NCBI GenBank assembly: GCA_020832085.1
Contig: JAFIFJ010000135.1
Coordinates: forward strand, 1 to 47,687
Direction of reading: 5' to 3'
DNA: 47,687 bases
Source: Gammaproteobacteria bacterium
GTDB lineage: Bacteria; Pseudomonadota; Gammaproteobacteria; Pseudomonadales; Azotimanducaceae
Under the pieces are notes generated by a model that saw only the letters and a program-made list of their open reading frames with translations, was not told where the DNA came from and did no database searches. The position numbers were made by a program, and so were the translations under genes. Each line of letters starts with the position of its first letter. The stretch's first letter is position 1. Below are positions 41,241-47,687 of this stretch, in pieces.

Positions 41241-42530
41241 ATGCGGCCGGCATCGCTGCTGCTGCGCACCAGTCTCACGCTGGGAGTCAGCGCACTGGCC
41301 ATTGCCCTGGTCTCCATTGCCGCCCTCGACCGCTTCGTGACCACGCCCCTGGCTGAGCAGTCCGCCGACGACGAAGCTGCCCTGCTCGTGCTTTCTGCCC
41401 AGACCTGGGTGGAACTCTCGCCTCAGGCGCGTCCTTACTTCGAACTGGAACTGTTCGAGAGTCATGGGCTGGTGGTGTCGCCGGAAGTACGGGAGCTGCA
41501 GCCCCTGCGCTCCGACGTGCCCTGGATGGATCTGCTGGCACTGCAGCTGGAAACCCGGCTCGGGCAACCCGTGGTGCTGCTTGAGGGTGACGACCTGGTC
41601 TGGGCCGAGATTCCCATGGGGGGCTTTCTGCTGCAGATCGGATTCTCCGCCGATCGCCGGGATACCGAGCCGTTGTCGGTGGCGCTGGTGATCTTCGGTG
41701 CCGGCGCGGCCATCGTGCTGGCCGCCTCACTGCTCATCGTGCAGCGCATCACCCGTCCGCTGGACGCCGTGGCTTCTGCGGCCAGGCAGTTTCGTGGCGG
41801 TGCCAAACTGGAGCCCCTGCCTGAGACCGGACCGTCCGAACTGGTCACGCTGGCGCGCAGTTTCAACACCATGGTCCGGGAAATCTCCGAGTTGATCTCG
41901 AACCGGACGACGCTGCTGGCAGGCATCTCCCACGATCTGCGAACGCCGCTGGCACGCATGCGCCTGGCGCTGGAATTGCTGCCGGAAGGTACCGACCCGA
42001 AACTGATCGAACGGTTTCAGCGCAATCTTGCCGAGATGGACGCGCTGCTGTCGGTGTCGCTGCAGTTTGCCCGTGGCCTGTCCGGCGAGGACGTGACGGA
42101 GGTGGAACTTAAGCCCCTGATATCGCGTCTGCTCAGCGATCAGGACGAGGCCGTCGAACTTGACTGGCGCGCCCCCAGGGACCTGCGCCTGCGGCTCGAC
42201 TCCAGTGCGCTCTCCCGGGTGCTCACCAATCTGCTGGCCAATGCATCCCAGTATGCGGGGGGAGCCCTGCAGCTGCGGGTGCGCCGCGCAACTGACGGCG
42301 TGCTGCTCGAAGTGCTCGATCGTGGCCCGGGCATTCCAGATGCGGATCAGACGCGGATATTTCAGCCCTTCTACCGGCTCGAGCGTTCCCGCAACCAGCG
42401 CACAGGCGGCAGCGGCCTCGGTCTCGCCATTGTCAAACAGCTCTGCGATGCCCAGGGCTGGCGGATCAGCGTCCGCTCCAGGGTCGGCGGCGGTGCGGCC
42501 TTCTGCCTGTTGCTGCCTGAAATCGTCTGA
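41241..42530 (+). CDS. EnvZ-like sensor histidine kinase
   Basis: A 429-residue inner-membrane kinase. Two membrane helices (about 7-28 and 147-167) enclose a 118-residue periplasmic sensor. A HAMP domain follows (ITRPLDAVASAARQFRGGA). The H-box is ISHDLRTPLARM with His231. The ATPase has the N-box LTNLLANASQY (Asn330 region), G1 DRGPGIP and G2 GGSGLGLAIV. It phosphorylates the regulator just upstream; EnvZ-like by architecture. The signal sensed is unknown. Since OmpA, MscS and Lpp-type genes lie in the same window, an envelope or osmotic role is plausible but unproven. Confidence 0.92.
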   Translation: MRPASLLLRTSLTLGVSALAIALVSIAALDRFVTTPLAEQSADDEAALLVLSAQTWVELSPQARPYFELELFESHGLVVSPEVRELQPLRSDVPWMDLLALQLETRLGQPVVLLEGDDLVWAEIPMGGFLLQIGFSADRRDTEPLSVALVIFGAGAAIVLAASLLIVQRITRPLDAVASAARQFRGGAKLEPLPETGPSELVTLARSFNTMVREISELISNRTTLLAGISHDLRTPLARMRLALELLPEGTDPKLIERFQRNLAEMDALLSVSLQFARGLSGEDVTEVELKPLISRLLSDQDEAVELDWRAPRDLRLRLDSSALSRVLTNLLANASQYAGGALQLRVRRATDGVLLEVLDRGPGIPDADQTRIFQPFYRLERSRNQRTGGSGLGLAIVKQLCDAQGWRISVRSRVGGGAAFCLLLPEIV

Positions 42531-42736
42531 CGGGTGCCGGGAACGGGATGATGGCAGGGGGCAACACACCGTTACAAATCTGCCGGCCAGAGAAATTGAG
42601 CTGAAACGCGGGATGGTGAGAATGAGAGTCGCAAAGAGGAAGCCGGAGCATGGCGACCAGCGAAGTCTTCCGATTTGCTCCCCTGGACTGAAGTGCTTGT
42701 GAATCCCCTTGAGACCTTGAACGTGTGGGGTCGATG

Positions 42737-42769
42737 AACCCGCTGAGCGAAAGCTCAGCGGGTTTTTTC
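42737..42769 (+). terminator. strong rho-independent terminator
   Basis: AACCCGCTGAGC / GCTCAGCGGGTT forms a perfect 12-bp stem with a GAAA tetraloop, followed by TTTTTT. It ends 43 bp before the convergent mscS stop. It lies about 207 bp beyond the sensor-kinase stop, a long 3' region that could hold a small RNA. Confidence 0.92.
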
Positions 42770-42811
42770 TTTGCGGGCCGAAAAGACTCGGGGCCCCGCG
42801 CTGATGCCGGC

Positions 42812-43660
42812 TCAGTCCTTGCTGGCCTGGAACAGATGCACATCCCGCTGCGGGAAGGGGATGGTGACTTCGGCGGCATCGAAAGCCGTTTTCACGCGCT
42901 CGTTCATGTCCCAGAACACCGACCACAGATCATCGGCATTGACCCAGGCTCTGGCCATGAAGTTGACGGAGCTGTCCCCGAATTCCGCCAGCACGCAGGT
43001 GGGGGCGGGTTCCGCGAGAATGCGGTCGTCGCTCCTGAGCTGTTCGAGAATGAGGTCCTTCACCTTGCGGATGTCGTCCTCGTAGCTGACCCCGAAGGTC
43101 CACTCGACACGCCGCGTCTCCTCCCGGGACAGATTGGTGATCTTGTCATTGGACAGGGCCCCGTTGGGAACGATGATGGTGCGGTTGTCGAAGGTCTTGA
43201 TGACCGTGTGGAAGATCTGGATCTCCCTGACCGTTCCCAGGAAGCCCTGGGCATCGACGACCTCGCCGACCCGGAACGGGCGGAACAGCAGGATCAGTAC
43301 CCCACCGGCGAAGTTGGCCAGACTGCCCTGCAGGGCCAGACCCACGGCCAGACCGGCGGCCGCAAGGACGGCGATGAAGGAGGTGGTGGCGATGCCGATC
43401 ATGGACGCCACGCTCAGCAGCAGCAGCGCCTTCAGACCGATGTTGGCCAAGTTCCGGAGGAAGCTCGCCAGGGTTGCCTCGACCCTGCGCGCTTCCATGC
43501 CGCGCTGCATCATGGCGACGAAGCGGTTGACGATCCACAGGCCGATGATGAGGGTGAGCAGCGCGAGCAGCGCTCGCGGGCCGTAGAGCATGCCCATTTC
43601 GATCAGGGTCGCTGCAACTTCAACTGTACTGTCAGTGATCTGACTTAGATCCGATTCCAC
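42812..43660 (-). CDS. mscS: MscS-type mechanosensitive channel
   Basis: A 282-residue small-conductance mechanosensitive channel, the same length class as E. coli MscS (286). Three membrane helices end with the pore helix VLAAAGLAVGLALQGSLANF, then the beta domain (GEVVDAQGFLGTVREIQIFH, VPNGALSNDKITNLSREE) and the C-terminal alpha/beta domain. It opens under hypo-osmotic shock. I chose the GTG at 43660, preceded by GGGGGA; an ATG at 43705 would add 15 residues lacking family similarity. It is divergent from the OmpA-family gene. Confidence 0.92.
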   Translation of the reverse strand: MESDLSQITDSTVEVAATLIEMGMLYGPRALLALLTLIIGLWIVNRFVAMMQRGMEARRVEATLASFLRNLANIGLKALLLLSVASMIGIATTSFIAVLAAAGLAVGLALQGSLANFAGGVLILLFRPFRVGEVVDAQGFLGTVREIQIFHTVIKTFDNRTIIVPNGALSNDKITNLSREETRRVEWTFGVSYEDDIRKVKDLILEQLRSDDRILAEPAPTCVLAEFGDSSVNFMARAWVNADDLWSVFWDMNERVKTAFDAAEVTIPFPQRDVHLFQASKD

Positions 43661-43877
43661 GATTAATCCCCCAGGACTGGCGCCGACGTGACGCCATGGA
43701 GACATTACCGAGTTCTACCTTCCAGCGACAAGCGCCGATTGCTTCACGGTATCCATCCTTGGCACTGCTAATATGATGCTTTAATGAACCAATGACTCCC
43801 TTTGCTGTCGGAGTCGGTCGGGACTTTATCCATTCCCGAGGTCAAACCCAGTCATTCCGTTGGAGGAACCGAGTTCC

Positions 43878-44879
43878 ATGCACAAGTCCGCTGCTCTGCT
43901 CGTCCCACTGCTCCTCGCCGGTGCTCTCGATGCAAGGGCCGACTATGCCCAGCCGGAAGCGGGTCAGTTCTACATCACGCCTGGCATGCTGTTGCTGGGT
44001 AAGGATCGCGGCCGCGACATCAGTTCCCTGGCGGCGCCGAGCATCGGTCTCGGCTACCAGACCACGGATGAACTTGGTTTCGAGCTGCATGTGGCACACG
44101 GGGAGACCGGGGTGAGTGCTGCGGGTGGCCCTGATGTGGACATCACGGCGATACGCCTCGACGGCCTCTATACCCTGGGCGGTGACGTCTGGCAGCGCTA
44201 CGTGGTGGGCGGCATCAGCCGGACCCGCTACAGCGTCTCCGGTGCCGCCAACGACACCGGTACCGGCGCCAGTCTCGGCCTCGGTCTGCGCCGGTCGATC
44301 ACCGATCGGCTGAGTCTGCAGCTCGACGGCCGTGGCTTTATGGACTTCGACGAGAAGAAGCTGCAGCCCGGCGCGACCCTGGGGTTGCGCTATGTGTTCG
44401 CGGGCCCGACTTCGCGTCCGGCGGTTGCAGAGCCCGCACCCGCACCACGTGCCGAGCCTGCGCCGCGGGCCGAGCCGACTCCTCCGCCGCCGCGTCCGGC
44501 TCCGGAGCCCCAGCCGACGCCACCGCCCCGCTTGGAGGTGGTCGTGGAGTTCGACTTCGACGCTGCCAGCCTGCGTGCCGATCAGCGCTCTGAGGTCGAC
44601 CGTGTGGTGCGCTTCATGCGCGAGCATCGCGACGCCCGGGCAACGCTGGAAGGACACACGGACAGCCGCGGCTCCCAGAGCTACAATCAGGGCCTGTCCG
44701 AGCGCCGCGCTCAGGCCGTGCGTGACCATCTGGTGGCAGCCGGTATCGATCGTTCGCGGATCACCATCGTCGGGCGAGGAGAACTCGATCCGGTGGCCAG
44801 CAACGAAACGGATGACGGCCGGGCGCGCAATCGTCGTGTGGTCGCGATCGCCGTGGGCACGGGCTCGGGTTCCAGGTGA
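43878..44879 (+). CDS. OmpA-family outer-membrane protein
   Basis: A 333-residue protein with a signal peptide (HKSAALLVPLLLAGALDARA), an N-terminal eight-strand barrel of about 170 residues (GYQTTDELGFELHVAHG, ASLGLGLRRSITDRLSLQL), a Pro/Ala-rich linker (PAPAPRAEPAPRAEP) and a C-terminal OmpA peptidoglycan-binding domain. The latter is marked by VVVEFDFDAASLRADQ, LEGHTDSRGSQSYNQGLS and ERRAQAVRDHLVAAG. It anchors the outer membrane to peptidoglycan. TGGAGGAA precedes the ATG. A weak 7-bp hairpin TGAGAGC/GCTCTCA overlaps the stop codon. Confidence 0.92.
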   Translation: MHKSAALLVPLLLAGALDARADYAQPEAGQFYITPGMLLLGKDRGRDISSLAAPSIGLGYQTTDELGFELHVAHGETGVSAAGGPDVDITAIRLDGLYTLGGDVWQRYVVGGISRTRYSVSGAANDTGTGASLGLGLRRSITDRLSLQLDGRGFMDFDEKKLQPGATLGLRYVFAGPTSRPAVAEPAPAPRAEPAPRAEPTPPPPRPAPEPQPTPPPRLEVVVEFDFDAASLRADQRSEVDRVVRFMREHRDARATLEGHTDSRGSQSYNQGLSERRAQAVRDHLVAAGIDRSRITIVGRGELDPVASNETDDGRARNRRVVAIAVGTGSGSR

Positions 44880-45012
44880 GAGCGGTTGCTCTCAGGGTAG
44901 GCTTCGTGGGCCAGCGATGATGGCGCCCTGTGGGGCTGCCGCCAGCCTGTGATGAAGACGACGAAGCGGCCAGGGAAGGCCGCATACCGATGGCAACCAG
45001 GAGATTGAGCAC

Positions 45013-45753
45013 ATGCTGCGTTGGCTCGGGATTGTCACGGGCCTCTTGCTGCTGCTGGCGGTGATTGGCCTTGTCGTCGTCAATCAGCGCATCGATGGCT
45101 GGGTGAAGTCTGCCGTCGAGACCTACGGAGCAGAGTACACCGGGGTGGCTGTGACGCTGGACAGCGTCAGCTTGTCGCTGCTCAACGGCCACGGTGAACT
45201 GCGGGGACTCACCGTGGCGAATCCGGATGGTTACGAGGGCGAGCATGCGATTCGAGTCGCCCGGGTTGCCTTCGAAGTCCAGCCCCGCAACCTGCTCGAC
45301 GACCCCATTGTCATCGAGCATATCGAGATCGAGGGCGCAGAGGTGCATGCGGAGACCCGCAACCTCCGCGAGACCAACTTGCAGGTCATTCAGCGCAACG
45401 TGCGTGCGGCGACGCCACCGGCGGATCCCGATGCGGCACCTGGGCGACAGGTTATCATCGAGCTGCTGGAGATCACCGATACCCAGACCAGCGTTACCGC
45501 TGCCACGCTCGCTGCGGTAGCGGTGCGGGTGCCTGACCTGACGCTGACTGAGGTCGGCCGGCAATCCAATGGCGCCAGTATCGGCCAGGTGCTGGAGCAG
45601 ATTCTCCAGCCCCTGCTCGCGGCGGTGATGACCAGCATCACCGAGGGGCGGGTCCGGGATCTCATCGACGAACACGGTTCCGAACTGCGCGACCGGGTGG
45701 ACGAAGAGGCCGATCGCCTGCGCGACCGCCTGCGCCGGATCTCCCCCTTCTGA
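45013..45753 (+). CDS. AsmA-like membrane-anchored protein
   Basis: A 246-residue protein with one N-terminal membrane helix (LGIVTGLLLLLAVIGLVVV) and a periplasmic domain resembling the start of AsmA/DUF748 proteins: VAVTLDSVSLSLLNGHGELR, then VARVAFEVQPRNLLDDPIVI. The C-terminus is a charged helix (VDEEADRLRDRLRRI). AsmA relatives are linked to lipid transport across the periplasm, but this short version is not characterised. The ATG follows AGGAG at a usable distance. It sits downstream of the OmpA-family gene in the same direction. Confidence 0.78.
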   Translation: MLRWLGIVTGLLLLLAVIGLVVVNQRIDGWVKSAVETYGAEYTGVAVTLDSVSLSLLNGHGELRGLTVANPDGYEGEHAIRVARVAFEVQPRNLLDDPIVIEHIEIEGAEVHAETRNLRETNLQVIQRNVRAATPPADPDAAPGRQVIIELLEITDTQTSVTAATLAAVAVRVPDLTLTEVGRQSNGASIGQVLEQILQPLLAAVMTSITEGRVRDLIDEHGSELRDRVDEEADRLRDRLRRISPF

Positions 45754-45773
45754 ACCCCCCGACTCCCCAATCC

Positions 45774-45821
45774 TGGACATCCACAACATTATTGGACATC
45801 CAGGAAAGTATTGGACATCCA
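45774..45821 (+). promoter_or_regulatory. three-fold operator-like palindrome
   Basis: TGGACATCCA occurs at 45774, 45793 and 45812, exactly 19 bp apart. Each copy is an inverted repeat (TGGA / TCCA around CA), extended to TTGGA / TCCAA in the third. A TTTTTT run follows. The cluster lies 20-70 bp beyond the AsmA-like stop and about 160 bp upstream of the enoyl-CoA hydratase, so it could be an operator or iteron-like site. No regulator gene adjoins it. Confidence 0.5.
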
Positions 45822-45981
45822 ACTTTTTTGTCACTGGCCTGCACGTTTCGGGTCGAACTGCCTTCGGCTCGCCCGGCGTTCCCCACGCTCAGACCTGCGG
45901 CGGCCCGGGGACCGAGGGCGGTGATTCCGGCAGCCGATCCGGGTTAGTCTCTGCGCCCCTCGATCCTGCGCGGAGACCGTC

Positions 45982-46767
45982 ATGGCCGAATCGGCTTTCG
46001 AAGAGCTGCTGTACGAAGTCCAGGGTCCCATGGCCCTCATCACCATCAATCGACCTGCCAAGCGCAATGCCATTTCCCTGGCCACCCTCGACGAACTGCA
46101 CGCAGCGGTGACGGCCGCTGCAGCGGATGACGCGGTTCGGGTCATCGCCATTACCGGCGCCGGCGACAAGGCCTTCGCTTCCGGGTCCGATCTCAGCGAG
46201 GTCGAGAACCGCGACCTCAAGAAGGCCCTGGAGCCTATCGTTCAGGGGCTGGCGGCACAGCTCGAAAGCACGCCCAAACCTACGATCGCCGCCATCAATG
46301 GCATCTGCTTCGGCGGCGGACTCGAAGTGGCCCTGGGCTGCGACATCCGCGTGGCCAGCTCCAAAGCGACCTTCGCGACCCCCGAGGGCAAGCTCGGCAT
46401 CATTCCGGGCGGTGGCGCCACCCAGCGCCTGCCCCGCATCGTGGGCCGCGGCTGGGGCCTGCACATGCTGCTCATGGGCGAGCCCATCGATGCCGAGCAT
46501 GCCCTGCGCATCGGCCTGGTCACGCGGGTGGTGGAACCGGATGAACTGCTGCCTGAAGTGCGGCGCATGGCGGAGCATCTGGCCGGCTTTGCGCCCTTCG
46601 TGCCTCGTTTCATGAAGCTCATGGTGCACGCGGGCATGGAAGGAAGCCTGGCCTCGGGGCTGGCGCTGGAGAAAGTCGCCCAGGGAGCCCTCTGCGAGAC
46701 CGAGGACAAGCAGGAGGGCCTGCGCGCGTTCCTGGAGAAGCGGCCGCCCAAGTGGCAGGGCCGCTGA
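45982..46767 (+). CDS. enoyl-CoA hydratase
   Basis: A 261-residue crotonase with both hydratase glutamates in place: GGGLE and, 20 residues later, PEGKLG, matching Glu144 and Glu164 of the rat enzyme. The oxyanion strands are FASGSDLSEV and INGICFGGGLEVALG. It hydrates 2-enoyl-CoA to 3-hydroxyacyl-CoA in beta-oxidation. It is followed 112 bp later by two MaoC-type genes, which perform a hydratase reaction of opposite stereochemistry. Confidence 0.92.
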   Translation: MAESAFEELLYEVQGPMALITINRPAKRNAISLATLDELHAAVTAAAADDAVRVIAITGAGDKAFASGSDLSEVENRDLKKALEPIVQGLAAQLESTPKPTIAAINGICFGGGLEVALGCDIRVASSKATFATPEGKLGIIPGGGATQRLPRIVGRGWGLHMLLMGEPIDAEHALRIGLVTRVVEPDELLPEVRRMAEHLAGFAPFVPRFMKLMVHAGMEGSLASGLALEKVAQGALCETEDKQEGLRAFLEKRPPKWQGR

Positions 46768-46818
46768 ACCGGTCTCGAGCCGGCTGCGCGGCGAAGCCTT
46801 GGCGTTCACATGCACGGT

Positions 46819-46848
46819 TGCTTGTGCACGCGCAGATGCGGAATACTC
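46819..46848 (+). promoter_or_regulatory. candidate promoter before the MaoC genes
   Basis: TTGCTT and AATACT are 18 bp apart in the gap between the hydratase and the MaoC pair. The match is modest (four of six in the -10). It lies about 30 bp upstream of the first MaoC ATG. Confidence 0.3.
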
Positions 46849-46879
46849 CGGAGACTTTAGTCATTTTTGAGGGGGAGAG

Positions 46880-47374
46880 ATGGCCGTCGACAGATTTCCG
46901 ATCGAAGCCAGTCACATCATGATGTTTGCCCGTTCCGTCAACGACGGCAATCCCATCTACTACGACGCTGAGTACGCGGCGAAGACGGAACCCGGAGCGA
47001 TCATCGCGCCACCGACCTTCATGCAGTCCTCGGCCCAGTTCGATCCGGAGTATTCGCTGCGGCCGAAGATTGGCCAACCCTGGTTCGGCTCCGGCAAGGA
47101 AGCCACCGGCGTGAAACCCGGTAGCTCCGGGGGCGGCGGCAACAAAGGCACCCTGCATGCGGAGCAGCACTTCGAGTATCACCGTCATCCGCGGGTGGGT
47201 GACGTGCTCACGGCGACGGTCAAGCCTGGCAAGACCTGGGAAAAGGAAGGCCGCCGTGCGGGCAAGTTGATCTTCACCGAGACCATTACCGAGTATCGCG
47301 ATCAGAACGGTGATCTGGTGGTGACGGCACGCGGTGTGGGCGTACGGACCGAGCGTCCGGCGACTTCGGGTTGA
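46880..47374 (+). CDS. MaoC-type dehydratase N-terminal-like subunit
   Basis: A 164-residue hot-dog-fold protein of the MaoC N-terminal (FAS1-like dehydratase) type. The motif region reads SVNDGNPIYYD where active subunits have DxNPxH; the histidine is replaced by Tyr. It contains IIAPPTFMQSSAQFD and the substrate loop GSSGGGGNKGTLHAEQHFEY. Such subunits are typically the inactive, structural or substrate-binding half of heterodimeric hydratases. GGGGGAGAG precedes the ATG. The gene is ten bases upstream of the partner. Confidence 0.87.
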   Translation: MAVDRFPIEASHIMMFARSVNDGNPIYYDAEYAAKTEPGAIIAPPTFMQSSAQFDPEYSLRPKIGQPWFGSGKEATGVKPGSSGGGGNKGTLHAEQHFEYHRHPRVGDVLTATVKPGKTWEKEGRRAGKLIFTETITEYRDQNGDLVVTARGVGVRTERPATSG

Positions 47375-47384
47375 GGAGGGCGAC

Positions 47385-47687
47385 ATGGCACTGAAGGCGA
47401 GCAAACTCGAAGTCGGGGGCACCCACACGGCGGTGCTGGTGAAGGATCTCAAGCGGACCCAGCTGGTTCAGTATGCGGGGGCGTCGGGTGACTACAATCC
47501 GCTGCACACCGATGACTTCTACACCCGCGAAGTGGCCGGCTATCCCAGCGTCTTTGCCCACTGCATGCTGACCATGGGCATGACCGGCGCCATGCTCACC
47601 GACTACGTGGGCGACGGCCGACTGCTGAAGTTCGGGGTCCGGTTCACGGCTCAGGTATGGCCGGGGGACGATCTCGAGGCGACGGCC
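47385..47687 (+). CDS. MaoC-type (R)-enoyl-CoA hydratase subunit, cut by window edge
   Basis: The first 101 codons of a hot-dog-fold hydratase; the 3' end lies beyond the window. The catalytic motif DYNPLHTDDFY (hydratase-2 signature DxNPxH, Asp and His) is intact, followed by FAHCMLTMGMTGAMLTDYVG and the strand LKFGVRFTAQVWPGD. Together with the preceding gene it likely makes a heteromeric (R)-specific hydratase with one active half. GAGGAGGG precedes the ATG. Confidence 0.88.
   Translation, partial: MALKASKLEVGGTHTAVLVKDLKRTQLVQYAGASGDYNPLHTDDFYTREVAGYPSVFAHCMLTMGMTGAMLTDYVGDGRLLKFGVRFTAQVWPGDDLEATA

Noticed and set aside
43765..43800. sigma54 promoter upstream of the OmpA-family gene (TTGGCAC)
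   Set aside because: The -24 half TGGCAC is present but the required GC at -12 is replaced by AT, so the match fails.

Overview
The window is a GC-rich bacterial chromosome segment, most likely from a gammaproteobacterium. This rests on gene content: Sox/flavocytochrome c genes, an Lpp-type lipoprotein beside an L,D-transpeptidase, SirB2, MtfA, a TonB receptor, an OmpA-family porin, an EnvZ/OmpR-type pair and several fatty-acid or polyketide-like beta-oxidation genes. There is no rRNA or tRNA gene, CRISPR array, prophage or transposase that I can see. The genus cannot be fixed from the sequence alone.

Layout. 1-390 has no gene but carries a diverged copy of a dispersed repeat. 391-7716 is one long minus-strand operon, transcribed as: 2Fe-2S subunit and molybdopterin subunit of a molybdenum hydroxylase, a monohaem cytochrome c and the flavoprotein of a flavocytochrome c sulfide dehydrogenase, then soxX, soxY, soxZ, soxA and finally an aldose 1-epimerase. 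Neither soxB nor soxCD is present. SoxY has an abnormal carboxyl end. 7849-8793 is a D-2-hydroxyacid dehydrogenase. 8829-9140 is a tandem pair of 161-bp repeats. 9147-12726 holds two acyl-CoA dehydrogenase-like proteins, a flavin reductase and a PNPOx-like protein. 12950-14831 holds mtfA and an anion/Na+ transporter. 15100-17406 has an L,D-transpeptidase facing an alanine-zipper lipoprotein, then a NaChBac-type sodium channel. 17603-19000 is a triple small-heat-shock operon behind a sigma32-like promoter. 19013-21618 is an SDR/LLM oxidoreductase/crotonase cluster, followed by a MATE exporter, a DUF4168 protein and a TonB-dependent receptor.

26945-30405 is a tight minus-strand operon: alpha/beta hydrolase, lipoprotein esterase, a CinA-like/nucleotidyltransferase fusion and a guanine-deaminase-like protein. 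30537-35061 has SirB2, ThpR, a zinc-type CDF exporter and a class II photolyase fused to a renalase-like flavoprotein. 35327-39857 has another acyl-CoA dehydrogenase, a QEGLA/DUF1704 metallopeptidase-like protein, an unknown protein and a thiolase. 39997-42530 is a periplasmic protein plus a two-component system. 42812-45753 has MscS, an OmpA-family protein and an AsmA-like protein. The right end (45982 to the edge) has a catalytically complete enoyl-CoA hydratase and two MaoC-type hydratase halves, the last cut by the window edge.

How the genes fit together. Beta-oxidation functions (three acyl-CoA dehydrogenase homologues, two crotonases, thiolase, MaoC pair) sit in separate transcription units, suggesting breakdown of lipids, steroids or other complex carboxylates. 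The sulfur cluster suggests lithoheterotrophic use of sulfide or reduced sulfur. Envelope and stress genes (Ldt/Lpp, MscS, OmpA, EnvZ/OmpR-like, Hsp20 x3) fill the space between. Repetitive DNA is frequent: hexanucleotide arrays next to two minus-strand stop codons, a 14-bp array, REP-like units and a three-fold operator-like palindrome.
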